Positions 8,190 to 15,770 of a DNA stretch of 46,781 nucleotides are shown piece by piece (position 1 is the first letter of the stretch; each line of letters opens with the position of its first letter). The stretch spans positions 1 through 46,781 of the forward strand of contig JAFGLN010000070.1 of the NCBI GenBank assembly GCA_016928025.1. The letters run 5' to 3'. A program made the translations under genes and the position numbers. The notes under the pieces are model-generated. The model was not told the origin of the DNA and made no database searches. It saw nothing but the letters and a program-made list of their open reading frames with translations. This stretch comes from Deltaproteobacteria bacterium. Lineage in GTDB: Bacteria > Desulfobacterota > Syntrophia > Syntrophales > JAFGHS01.

Positions 8190-9266
8190 TTATGAAAATT
8201 GATGCAGAAACGAGATGTTTTTCTCTCCCGTGTCTTCCCAGGTTGGATGATGCCGATAGGTACGCAACGCCGCCAGGCCCATTTCGGTGAGATGTTCTCT
8301 GTCCGCTGCCAATTTCCCCAGATAGGCGCCGAGCAACAATGTGTCGCCGTATGGGATAAGGTATCCGTTTACGCCATGGGCGACTATCGCCTCGGCGCCG
8401 CCGGCCTCGGCGGCAACGGCGGGCAGTCCGAAGCCCATGCCTTCCAGATAAACGATTCCGAAGCCTTCGAAAAATGAAGGAACGGCCAGTACATGGCTAC
8501 TCTTTAACTGGTCGATAAGCTTGTCATCCACAATCTCTCCCTCAAGGGATACGCTGCCGTTCAAACCGGCTGCGGCTATTTGCGTGCGGATGGCCTTGGC
8601 GTAGTGTCTGTCTGTGTTCAGATTGCCCACAACGGTCAAATGCCATGTGCCCGCTTTCAGGCCGGTCAGGGCGGAAATCAGGTGATGGAGGCCTTTGCGC
8701 GGCATCAGGGCGCCGATAAAAAGAATATTCAATGGGCCCGGCTTCACAGCTCTTGCGATCAGTTCATCATCAGTCAAGTCCATGCCGAACCGGTCGCCGC
8801 CGGGATAGGTCACGACGCCGGGTCTTTTATTTCCGATTCGGGCCGTAACGGTCTTTTGAGTATTGGCGCTGTTGAAAATAAATCCGTCCATGGAAGACAG
8901 GAATTTGTTTTCGACGATTTCATAAAGCCGTTTCAGCCCGGCCGGGTGATCTTCACAGGACCGGAGATGATGGACGATGGCAATCATGGGACAATGCAGG
9001 GAACACTTGATCTTTTCGCATGAACGAAACAGGGAAGGGTGACACAGTTCGTCCACCAAAAGCATTTCCGGTGAAAAGTCTGCCAGACGGCTTTCGACGA
9101 GGGACTCCGCGCGGGGAAACAGGGCGCGTCCGTATCGAAGCCAGGGCAGGGAGATGATCTCAACGGTATCACCCTGACGGCGAAGGTATTCCGTCAGCAT
9201 CCGGTCGTAGAGAAAACCCCCGGTCATGCGGTGCGGATCTCCATATAGAATCAAGGCGATTCTCAT
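8190..9266 (-). CDS. Family 4-type glycosyltransferase (GT-B fold)
   Basis: The 358-residue protein has the two-domain layout of GT4 enzymes. The N-terminal acceptor domain opens with MRIALILYG and a glycine-rich GG loop. The C-terminal nucleotide-sugar domain contains LFIGALMPRKGLHHLI (about 180-195) and the E-x7-E pattern in FFEGFGIVYLEGMGFGLP, whose first glutamate contacts the sugar donor. No membrane segment is seen, so it is probably cytosolic or peripheral. Its start codon overlaps the stop of the PTPS gene (ATGA), which implies translational coupling and a shared pathway. That coupling suggests the acceptor could be a pterin or pterin-derived compound; this is inference only. Confidence 0.88.
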   Translation of the reverse strand: MRIALILYGDPHRMTGGFLYDRMLTEYLRRQGDTVEIISLPWLRYGRALFPRAESLVESRLADFSPEMLLVDELCHPSLFRSCEKIKCSLHCPMIAIVHHLRSCEDHPAGLKRLYEIVENKFLSSMDGFIFNSANTQKTVTARIGNKRPGVVTYPGGDRFGMDLTDDELIARAVKPGPLNILFIGALMPRKGLHHLISALTGLKAGTWHLTVVGNLNTDRHYAKAIRTQIAAAGLNGSVSLEGEIVDDKLIDQLKSSHVLAVPSFFEGFGIVYLEGMGFGLPAVAAEAGGAEAIVAHGVNGYLIPYGDTLLLGAYLGKLAADREHLTEMGLAALRTYRHHPTWEDTGEKNISFLHQFS

Positions 9267-9643
9267 GTATAACCCTCATCATAGGATGCCCATGCCTCTT
9301 CATTTTCCCATATTTTTATCCTCAGCATGGAGGCCTGCGGCCAGACACCTTCATTCAGAAGGTCCCGGGCGATAACTCCGGAAAGGTTCTCAATGCTGGG
9401 GTTAAGGCCGGCAAACGGCTGAAGGTCATTGAGAATCTGATCTCGATAACAAGAGAGGATTTTGTCCAATCGGGAAGAAAGATCGTCCATATCGATCAAA
9501 AAACCATGGTGGTCCAGTTCGGTTCCTGAAACCATGGCTTCCAACCGGTATTGATGGGTATGGAGCTGATTTTCGGCGACCCGGTCGCTGCCGGTCAAAT
9601 AGTGGCGCGCCGCGAATTTCCGTTGAATGGCAACACGATACAT
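9263..9643 (-). CDS. 6-pyruvoyl-tetrahydropterin synthase/QueD family protein lacking the usual cysteine
   Basis: This is a 126-residue T-fold protein. The zinc ligands of the PTPS/QueD family are visible: His14 in FAARH and His28/His30 in LHTHQY. The C-terminal NPSIENL segment (81-87) and a glutamate after IWENE match the substrate-binding region. The CxxxHxH cysteine used by QueD and PTPS as proton donor is absent: the residue four before His28 is Ala23, and the only cysteine in the protein is far from the site. Dihydroneopterin triphosphate or a sugar-pterin is the expected substrate, but the reaction may differ. AGGAGG lies 6 bases before ATG 9643, so longer frames are discarded. It sits 40 bases after the dehydrogenase gene and overlaps the glycosyltransferase gene by 4 bases. 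Confidence 0.85.
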   Translation of the reverse strand: MYRVAIQRKFAARHYLTGSDRVAENQLHTHQYRLEAMVSGTELDHHGFLIDMDDLSSRLDKILSCYRDQILNDLQPFAGLNPSIENLSGVIARDLLNEGVWPQASMLRIKIWENEEAWASYDEGYT

Positions 9644-9683
9644 GGATGGCCTCCTTTTGTAGATATTGGATATTATTGTACGC

Positions 9684-10721
9684 TTACCGGGTGTGGTTCT
9701 CATAGGTCAGTATGACCTGGAGACAGGAATCTACGTCTTTATCGAGAAGTTCGAAGGCCTTCGATGCCTCCTCAAAAGCGAAGGTGTGGGAAATGAAACG
9801 GGACGGCGCGATTTCGTCAAGGAGACGCCAGACCAGACGGATCATGCGATCTTTGGTCCAACGGCCCCTCAGAGCGGGGTCGATGGTGCTGACCTGGCTG
9901 GAAATCATGCGGATACGGCTTCGGTGAAAATGGTCGCCCAGATTTGCTGTAACGGCTTTTGTCCCGTACCATGAGCCAACGACGATTCTGCCGTGATAGC
10001 CGGTCAACAAGACGGCCAGATCCAAAGCGTTGGGATCGCCCGATAATTCATAGGTAAGATCGGCGCCTTCATATTCGCTGTTTCCCTTGAGAAGGGACAG
10101 GATTGCCTCGGCTTCCCAGCCCTTGGGATCGATGGTCAAATCCGCCCCCAGTTCCTGCGACATATTACGCCGCCTGGGAGAATTTTCAAGGGTTAAAATC
10201 TTCTCCAGAGACAATCGTTTCAGAAGTGTTGTCACCAAAAGCCCGATTATTCCCTGGCCGAAAATGACAACCCGTTCCCCCAGAAGCGGAGCGCCGTCCA
10301 TAACAAGGGTGGCTGCCGTCTCCATGGACGGAAGAAAAAGCGCGTCCCGGATATTCATATGGGGGGGCAGGGGGAAGAGTTCGCTGGTTTCCGCGAGAAA
10401 ATGGCTCTGATGGGGCTGAAAAGAAAATACCTCTCTGCCCTGCCATAAGTCATCGACACCGGTACCGATGGCCAGAATATCGCCGACCGTAGAATAACCG
10501 TATTTTACAGGGTATGCGAATGTACCATTCAGGGCGGGAATGGCGGCATCCAGGGCGGTGTGTGCCGGGAATTCCCCACGGTAGACCAGCCGTTCGCTGC
10601 CCGCGCTGATGGCTGATGCCAAGGTTCGGACGAGCACTTTGCCCTTGGAGGGCTTGGGGATCGTTTCTTCCAGGATTTCCACCTGATTTGGACGTGTAAA
10701 AAACAGGCTCTGTCGTTTCAT
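9684..10721 (-). CDS. Zinc-less MDR-family dehydrogenase, BchC-like
   Basis: This is a medium-chain dehydrogenase/reductase of 345 residues. The N-terminal GroES-like domain contains ASAISAGSERLVYRGE (about 35-50). In zinc alcohol dehydrogenases this segment carries the catalytic cysteine; here it is Ser39, and the GHE zinc motif is replaced (KYGYSTVG, 73-80), so catalytic zinc is unlikely. The Rossmann domain has GQGIIG at 155-160 for NAD(P). The segment resembles bacteriochlorophyllide a dehydrogenase BchC and related MDR proteins, though no photosynthesis genes are here. Its start overlaps the stop of the upstream reductase by 4 bases and the PTPS gene follows 40 bases later, so it probably oxidises or reduces a side-chain hydroxyl or ketone of a pterin-like intermediate. 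Inference only. Confidence 0.85.
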   Translation of the reverse strand: MKRQSLFFTRPNQVEILEETIPKPSKGKVLVRTLASAISAGSERLVYRGEFPAHTALDAAIPALNGTFAYPVKYGYSTVGDILAIGTGVDDLWQGREVFSFQPHQSHFLAETSELFPLPPHMNIRDALFLPSMETAATLVMDGAPLLGERVVIFGQGIIGLLVTTLLKRLSLEKILTLENSPRRRNMSQELGADLTIDPKGWEAEAILSLLKGNSEYEGADLTYELSGDPNALDLAVLLTGYHGRIVVGSWYGTKAVTANLGDHFHRSRIRMISSQVSTIDPALRGRWTKDRMIRLVWRLLDEIAPSRFISHTFAFEEASKAFELLDKDVDSCLQVILTYENHTR

Positions 10722-11419
10722 GGCTCGGACCAGTTGGTGTCGGCCCGCAATATCAGGTCACTGCCGACCTTCTCATGATAAATATTTACCAGGCGTGGGT
10801 ATTGCGACGGTTTAAGGCCCGCGGTCACGTCAATGATCGGTGTTCCGCCGACAAAGAAAGGCGCGATACAAACGACGAATTGATTGACGGCCCGGGCCAG
10901 GATAAAACTGGTAATGACCTGAGAGCCGCCTTCGACCATCAGGCTTCGTATTCCCTTTTGGGCAAGGCATCTCATGAGCGTCCGGATATTGATTCTTCCG
11001 TCTTCGTCGGCCGGCAGCCTGATGATTTCGGCTCCCAGCCCCTTGAGGGTTTGTTCCCTTGAACGATCGGCTTGGTCTGACGTCACAATCCATGGGACGG
11101 GCCGACTGCCGTTGAGCAATTTGGCATAGGAGGGAAAGCGAAGCCGACTGTCAAGGATGACGGGCTGTGGATTTCGACCGGTGGCGTGTCGGACGGTGAG
11201 CTGAGGATCGTCAGCCAGGACAGAGCCGATGCCGACGAGAATGGCTTCATGGATGGCCCGGAGACGGTGGGTCAGAATTAGCGAATCCCGGGAGCTGATA
11301 TTCAGCGGATGGCCGGGACGCTGGGCAATGCTGCCGTCAAGGCTTTGGGCATAACTGACGGTTACAAAGGGACTATGATTTGGTTCGGCAACCCGCGTCC
11401 CCTGGTCCAGGTGGATCAT
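10718..11419 (-). CDS. RibD C-terminal-type (dihydrofolate reductase-like) reductase
   Basis: About 233 residues match the reductase domain of RibD and stand-alone pyrimidine/pterin reductases: SYAQSLDGSIA near the N-terminus, VGIGSVLADDPQLTVR in the middle, and VEGGSQVITSF toward the end, the latter being the NADPH-binding GG turn. No deaminase domain is attached. Such stand-alone RibD_C proteins reduce the ribosyl side chain in riboflavin synthesis or act as dihydropterin/dihydrofolate reductases. The cluster with a PTPS homologue makes a pterin substrate attractive. I chose ATG 11419 because GAGGAAG lies just before it; an in-frame ATG at 11440 is an alternative with a weaker site. It is the first gene of the operon and diverges from the GNAT gene. 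Confidence 0.83.
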   Translation of the reverse strand: MIHLDQGTRVAEPNHSPFVTVSYAQSLDGSIAQRPGHPLNISSRDSLILTHRLRAIHEAILVGIGSVLADDPQLTVRHATGRNPQPVILDSRLRFPSYAKLLNGSRPVPWIVTSDQADRSREQTLKGLGAEIIRLPADEDGRINIRTLMRCLAQKGIRSLMVEGGSQVITSFILARAVNQFVVCIAPFFVGGTPIIDVTAGLKPSQYPRLVNIYHEKVGSDLILRADTNWSEP

Positions 11420-11589
11420 GGCTTCCTCGAGAATCCCCATAGCTCGATACCCCGATCTTGTTTTGATGAGTCAGGTACCCTTTTGTGCATGAGTCTTTTT
11501 GCTTGCCAAAAAAACAGCTTGTGTTAAATGAGTGTAAAAAAAGCATGTTTTTCTGTCAAGACAATTTCACCTGGGGGTTGAAACAACGG

Positions 11590-12081
11590 ATGATTGTTCC
11601 TGTATCGACTCAAAAACAAATAGAAATAATCGAATCCCTGGCCAGAGAAATCTGGACGGAGCATTATACACCCATTATCGGCAGGGCTCAGGTGGACTAT
11701 ATGCTGGATAAAATCCAGTCCCGGGACGCGATCACCCGACAGATCGCCGAAGGGTACCGCTATTTCCTGATCCGGGAAAACGGCCATGATATCGGATACA
11801 TCGGCATTCAACCCCGGGGAGACGAATTATTCCTGAGCAAGATTTATGTTCGGGCCGAGGAGCGCGGACGGGGCTTCGGCTGGGAAGGCTTTACGTTCAT
11901 CGAGGATATCGCGAAAAAAGAGGGATTTGCGGCGATTACCCTGACGGTCAATAAGAACAATACGAACTCCATCAGGACCTATGAAACATGGGGCTTTGAG
12001 AAGCTTTTTGCGCTGGTTCAGGACATTGGCGGCGGCTTTGTCATGGATGACTATAAAATGGGGAAAACCATCCGTACCTGA
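11590..12081 (+). CDS. GNAT-family N-acetyltransferase
   Basis: This is a 163-residue GNAT protein. The N-terminal helices (IIESLAREIWTEHYTPII) are typical of the group. The acetyl-CoA loop is LSKIYVRAEERGRGFGWEGF, followed by helix and strand elements including TLTVNKNNTNSIRTYETWGF, the usual motif B. The pyrophosphate loop reads RGRGFGW rather than the common RGxGIG. The frame is open from 11485, but the domain begins at ATG 11590. No strong ribosome binding site is seen there, so the start is uncertain. The substrate is unknown. It converges with pncB, six bases apart, and no terminator is visible between them. Confidence 0.82.
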   Translation: MIVPVSTQKQIEIIESLAREIWTEHYTPIIGRAQVDYMLDKIQSRDAITRQIAEGYRYFLIRENGHDIGYIGIQPRGDELFLSKIYVRAEERGRGFGWEGFTFIEDIAKKEGFAAITLTVNKNNTNSIRTYETWGFEKLFALVQDIGGGFVMDDYKMGKTIRT

Positions 12082-12087
12082 CAGCGA

Positions 12088-13431
12088 TTAGCGATCCAGA
12101 CTTGTTTCAATCTTAGCTTTTAAACGGTTCAAGGACGGCGACAAAGCGACGGGATAGGCGGCGGGTGCTGTCCTGAGCGCCCGCAGGTCCCGGGGCAGAG
12201 CGTTAAACTGATCCCGCGTGTAGGCGGCGGTTTCCTGCAATGTCCGGGGCTTGGCCAGCCTGTTTCCGCCGACCATGACCTGTTCGATCAGCGGGGTTCC
12301 CGCCAAAGAATCGCCTTCAACGGTGATGACGTCCCCTGTCATCCTGCCTTTTTCGTATGACCGGAAGACCTGTTTTCTTCCGGGTAAGCTCACCTTGCCC
12401 GAAGACTTCTTCATTCGCGGTCGGTCCGCGTATTCCGTTAATTTGTATGCGCATTCCAGATAAGGCGCGTCCGCCGATGTGTCCATTTTGGTGCCGACAC
12501 CGAAACCGTTGATGGGCGCACCGCTGGTGAGCAGGTCCTCGATGATGAATTCATCCATGTTGCCGCTGACAAAGATCTCTATGTCGCGATAACCCGCTTG
12601 ATCGAGAATTTGCCGGACCTCCTTCGACAGAGCCAGTATGTCGCCGCTGTCCAGCCTGACCCGCTGGACCCTGATGCCTTTTTCGGCAAGAATCTTCGCG
12701 ACCTCAACAGCTTTGCGGCAGCCGTTCGGCGTATCGTACGTGTCGATGAGGAGGGTGGTGTTTTGCGGATTGGCTAGGCAGAAATCGATAAAAGCGGCTT
12801 CTTCACTGTCATGGGCTTCAATAAAAGAATGCGCCATGGTGCCGAAGATGGGAATGCCGTAAAACGCGTTCGCCAGTACCGTTGATGTTCCGATAAAGCC
12901 GGCGATATAAGAAGCTCTGGCGGCCAGCAGTCCCGCTTCCGCACCGTGGGCCCTGCGGACGCCGAAATCGATCAATGATGCCCTGCCGTCGGCGGCAATG
13001 ACGCAGCGGGCCGCCTTGCTGGCGATGAGCGTTTCGAACTGAACCATATTAATTAACCGTGTTTCCACAAGCTGGGCCTCGCAGATGGGGGCCACGACGC
13101 GGATGATCGGCTCGTCGGTGAAAAAAACCGTGCCTTCGGGCATGGCATAGACATCGCCGGTGAACTGAAACTGTTCCAGATAATCGATCAGATCGGACGA
13201 GAATCGGCCCGTGCCTTTCATGTAAATGAGTTCGGTCGGTGAAAACCGCATGCCTTCAAGATAATCGAGAAAAGTTTCCAAACCGCAGGCCGTCAGGAAG
13301 TTTCGGTTTTCCGGCAGGGTTCGGACAAAGAACTCGAAGGCCGCCTGCTGCCTGATGCCGCTGTTCAAATAGGCCTGGAGCATCGTCAGCTGATAGAGAT
13401 CCGTCAAAAGCGGGCTTGTCAAGGGATTCAT
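12088..13431 (-). CDS. pncB: Nicotinate phosphoribosyltransferase
   Basis: PncB makes nicotinate mononucleotide from nicotinate and PRPP with ATP hydrolysis, the entry step of the Preiss-Handler NAD salvage path. The 447 residues show the N-terminal LLTDLYQLTML start of the family, the IDFGVRRAHGAEAG active-site stretch (154-167) and GTMAHSFIEAH (198-207), which holds the histidine (His201) expected to be phosphorylated. The phosphate-binding VRLDSGDI segment is also present. The gene begins 5 bases after pncA ends, so translation is probably coupled. The preceding enzyme supplies its substrate. Confidence 0.95.
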   Translation of the reverse strand: MNPLTSPLLTDLYQLTMLQAYLNSGIRQQAAFEFFVRTLPENRNFLTACGLETFLDYLEGMRFSPTELIYMKGTGRFSSDLIDYLEQFQFTGDVYAMPEGTVFFTDEPIIRVVAPICEAQLVETRLINMVQFETLIASKAARCVIAADGRASLIDFGVRRAHGAEAGLLAARASYIAGFIGTSTVLANAFYGIPIFGTMAHSFIEAHDSEEAAFIDFCLANPQNTTLLIDTYDTPNGCRKAVEVAKILAEKGIRVQRVRLDSGDILALSKEVRQILDQAGYRDIEIFVSGNMDEFIIEDLLTSGAPINGFGVGTKMDTSADAPYLECAYKLTEYADRPRMKKSSGKVSLPGRKQVFRSYEKGRMTGDVITVEGDSLAGTPLIEQVMVGGNRLAKPRTLQETAAYTRDQFNALPRDLRALRTAPAAYPVALSPSLNRLKAKIETSLDR

Positions 13432-13436
13432 GGCTG

Positions 13437-14051
13437 TTAACCTACGGCTTTCGCTGTGGCGATGGTCGCCCCTTCCGCGATCATTTCCACCAGGGCGTTT
13501 TCTCCATCGCCGGGACTGACGTCAACGGCACGGCAGGCGTCGGTCAGGACGATCACCCGGAAACCGGCCTTCAATAAATCCTGCACCGTGTTCAAAACGC
13601 AATAATCCGTGGCCAGGCCGCCGATTAGGACGCGCTTGACGCCGAATTTACTCAGTGCCTCCGCCATGGATCTGCCCGTTGAATCACGACCTTGAAAAGC
13701 GGAGTATTCTTCTTTTTCGACATGGGTTCCTTTGGAAAAAATCAGAGGATCCGGCGGCATTTTCAGAGCAGGGGAAAATGTCGCCCCTTCCGTGCCTTGA
13801 ACACAGTGGGGCGGCCAGGGACCGCCGTTTCGTGCGAAGGAACTGTGATCCGCCGGATGCCAGTCGCGGGAATAGAGGATGGGAAGTTTTTGGGTCAGAA
13901 AGACCCGGATGACCTGATTGACGGGCGCGATGATTTTGTCGCCCTCCTTGACACCCAGCGCGCCTCCCGGCAAAAAATCATTCTGCACGTCAACGACGAT
14001 GAGGGCATCGCCGGTTTCAGCAGTGACATGAAGGTCAGATGGGTTATTCAT
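13437..14051 (-). CDS. pncA: Nicotinamidase (isochorismatase family)
   Basis: PncA hydrolyses nicotinamide to nicotinate and ammonia. The 204-residue protein has the complete catalytic triad: Asp21 in VVDVQNDF, Lys107 in FSKGTH and Cys151 in LATDYCV. The likely metal ligands are Asp63, His65 and His82. GGAGG lies 7 bases before ATG 14051, inside the end of the hemerythrin gene, whose stop is 2 bases away. With pncB downstream the pair forms a complete nicotinamide-to-NaMN salvage unit. Confidence 0.93.
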   Translation of the reverse strand: MNNPSDLHVTAETGDALIVVDVQNDFLPGGALGVKEGDKIIAPVNQVIRVFLTQKLPILYSRDWHPADHSSFARNGGPWPPHCVQGTEGATFSPALKMPPDPLIFSKGTHVEKEEYSAFQGRDSTGRSMAEALSKFGVKRVLIGGLATDYCVLNTVQDLLKAGFRVIVLTDACRAVDVSPGDGENALVEMIAEGATIATAKAVG

Positions 14052-14053
14052 CG

Positions 14054-14593
14054 CTATGCCTCCTGTTCGAATCGTTCGACGACCTTTTTGTATTTTTCAT
14101 GGATCATGTTTCTGTCGAATTCCCAAAATTCCAGGAGCATCGCGTCCTGTTCTTCTTTCGTGAAGTATTCCATGCAGGGGAAGAAGAAATGCTGGTCTTC
14201 CTTTTCAATATGTCGGGGATACAAATCGACCAGTTCTTCGAGACAGCGGACGACCTCTGTCAGCGCGCCGCTACGGCCTTTAATATACTGATCTTTAGCC
14301 TCCACCAGGCGACCGACGATTTTTCTGGCGTAAACATGTTCTTCCACCAGTTCGTTCATGGTTTTCGCGTGTTCGGAAGAAAGCTTTTTCTTGGCCAGGT
14401 CCCGGAAGAGAATATCCTCCTCCTTGCCATGATGGGTCCGGTCTGCGTAAGTCCTGATGAAGTCAACAGCGGTTTCGACAAAATCGGCGTTAATTTTGTT
14501 ATCTTGGTTGATATGTTCGATTGCACCCTCAAAGAGGCGAATCATCTTTTCAATCGTGCGATGCTCCCACATTAAAGCCCCGATCGGTTTCAT
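14054..14593 (-). CDS. Hemerythrin-like HHE domain protein
   Basis: This is an all-helical 179-residue protein. It has regularly spaced His and Glu residues for a di-iron centre: HRTIE near the N-terminus, RTHHGKEEDILF, EEHVYARK in the middle, and PRHIEKEDQHFFFP toward the end, the usual pattern of hemerythrin/HHE domains such as the YtfE/DNRLRE group. It should bind O2 or respond to NO/oxidative stress. I chose ATG 14593, with AGGAGG about 8 bases upstream; a GTG at 14602 overlaps that site. It is the first gene of an operon with pncA and pncB, an unusual pairing that would link oxygen or redox stress with NAD salvage. That link is inference. Confidence 0.88.
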   Translation of the reverse strand: MKPIGALMWEHRTIEKMIRLFEGAIEHINQDNKINADFVETAVDFIRTYADRTHHGKEEDILFRDLAKKKLSSEHAKTMNELVEEHVYARKIVGRLVEAKDQYIKGRSGALTEVVRCLEELVDLYPRHIEKEDQHFFFPCMEYFTKEEQDAMLLEFWEFDRNMIHEKYKKVVERFEQEA

Positions 14594-14672
14594 GGCCTGC
14601 ACCTCCTTTTATAAAAGAATTCATAATTCCCATGACCCTGTGGAAATCGGTGATATTTGAAAACCACCGCGG

Positions 14673-14720
14673 CGGGTAACGGCTGGCCGATAACGAGATA
14701 CAAATTAAAACGAGTTACCC
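14673..14720. repeat. 8-bp inverted repeat upstream of the hemerythrin operon
   Basis: CGGGTAAC (14673-14680) and GTTACCCG (14713-14720) are perfect complements 32 bases apart, in the 149-base gap between the hemerythrin start and the end of the preceding minus-strand gene. It could be an operator or part of a weak terminator. No T tract follows. Confidence 0.3.
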
Positions 14721-14742
14721 GTCATTGGCCTCTATTTTTATT

Positions 14743-15732
14743 TTAGAACGGTAATAGTTTTGTCAGCGCCGGAAATTCAACGCGGTCTCCGTTCCAGCGA
14801 TAGACCAGATACTCAATATTCAGGTTTGTCAGCTTTCTCGCCCATTGTTTATCCGGATGTTCCGGCAATACCATGATCAGACGGGGCTGTCGCGGTAAAG
14901 AGAGCGTGTTCATCAACAGTCGCATAGCTCCCTCCTGCAGCTTGTCCGCCGATATGTCCGTTCTGATCAGAAAAACCGCCTTGACCATATCGGCTTTGTC
15001 CACAATAAAGAGATCCCGATAGGCGTCATTGGCAGCGCGCAGGCGATATTCCACCAGTCGTTCATATAAGTCTTTGACGATCAATGCCGAATTGCATTCG
15101 GCTTCCAAATTTCTCTGAGACTCTGACAATTTGGCGCCGATCAATTCTTCCCTTAAATAGTATTCATCAAAAATCTCCAATTGTAAAGAGGAGGGCGCCG
15201 TCTGGTTTTTGATGCGATCTATTTTGTGAATAAAATGAACAGCTTGTCTGGCCAGATTTGGTGAGTTCAGAAGGCCGATCAAGGCAACGGATATGTCACG
15301 ACTGCCGTCTTCCAAGAGCGTCCAGACGCCGCGGTAGTTCTGTTCGAAAAGGGATTTGCCGATACCTTTCTTCCCGCCGCCGATGATGCCCCGATGCACC
15401 AGAAAGATATTGTTCTTTTGGTCCCGAGCCACGGCGCCTCCGATGCGCCGGTCGATCCCGCTGATGGGCAGATTGATTTCACAGGTGATGGAAACGGTCG
15501 AGTGCGCCTTCGGCTTGTCCAGACCAAAAGCATTCCAATAGCGGCTTCCTTCGATTTTTGTAGCGTAGAGCCAGATCCCCAGTTCTTTCGACCAGAGGAC
15601 TTTGGCGTTAAAGCTGGCGCCCATATGGCCGATGCGGACGGCGATTTTTTCATCGATATAGGGTTTAAAGCATCTCAAGAACTTCTTTTGGTATTTCCGA
15701 ATGGCCGATTCGTCTTCAATGATTTTGATCAT
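14743..15732 (-). CDS. Uncharacterised protein with a degenerate PD-(D/E)XK-like C-terminus
   Basis: The function is unknown. In the N-terminal half of the 329 residues a beta-rich segment reads ISGIDRRIGGAVARDQKNN and then LVHRGIIGGGKKGIGKSLF (111-129), a Gly/Lys-rich loop suited to nucleic-acid or phosphate contact. The C-terminal half (about 205-329) has an AVFLIRTDIS strand at 252-261, followed by a helix, a strand reading RLIMVLP and a final YLVYRW strand. This order matches nuclease-like PD-(D/E)XK proteins, in which the first strand usually reads E-x-K. Here Leu and Arg occupy the Glu and Lys positions, so the site is probably inactive. GAGGA lies about 9 bases before ATG 15732. It stands alone between the hemerythrin operon and the ABC-2 permeases. 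The fold assignment is from memory of the pattern and is tentative. Confidence 0.6.
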   Translation of the reverse strand: MIKIIEDESAIRKYQKKFLRCFKPYIDEKIAVRIGHMGASFNAKVLWSKELGIWLYATKIEGSRYWNAFGLDKPKAHSTVSITCEINLPISGIDRRIGGAVARDQKNNIFLVHRGIIGGGKKGIGKSLFEQNYRGVWTLLEDGSRDISVALIGLLNSPNLARQAVHFIHKIDRIKNQTAPSSLQLEIFDEYYLREELIGAKLSESQRNLEAECNSALIVKDLYERLVEYRLRAANDAYRDLFIVDKADMVKAVFLIRTDISADKLQEGAMRLLMNTLSLPRQPRLIMVLPEHPDKQWARKLTNLNIEYLVYRWNGDRVEFPALTKLLPF

Positions 15733-15770
15733 AAGCCCAATTCCTCAAGGGTGGAATTTTATTTTCACTG

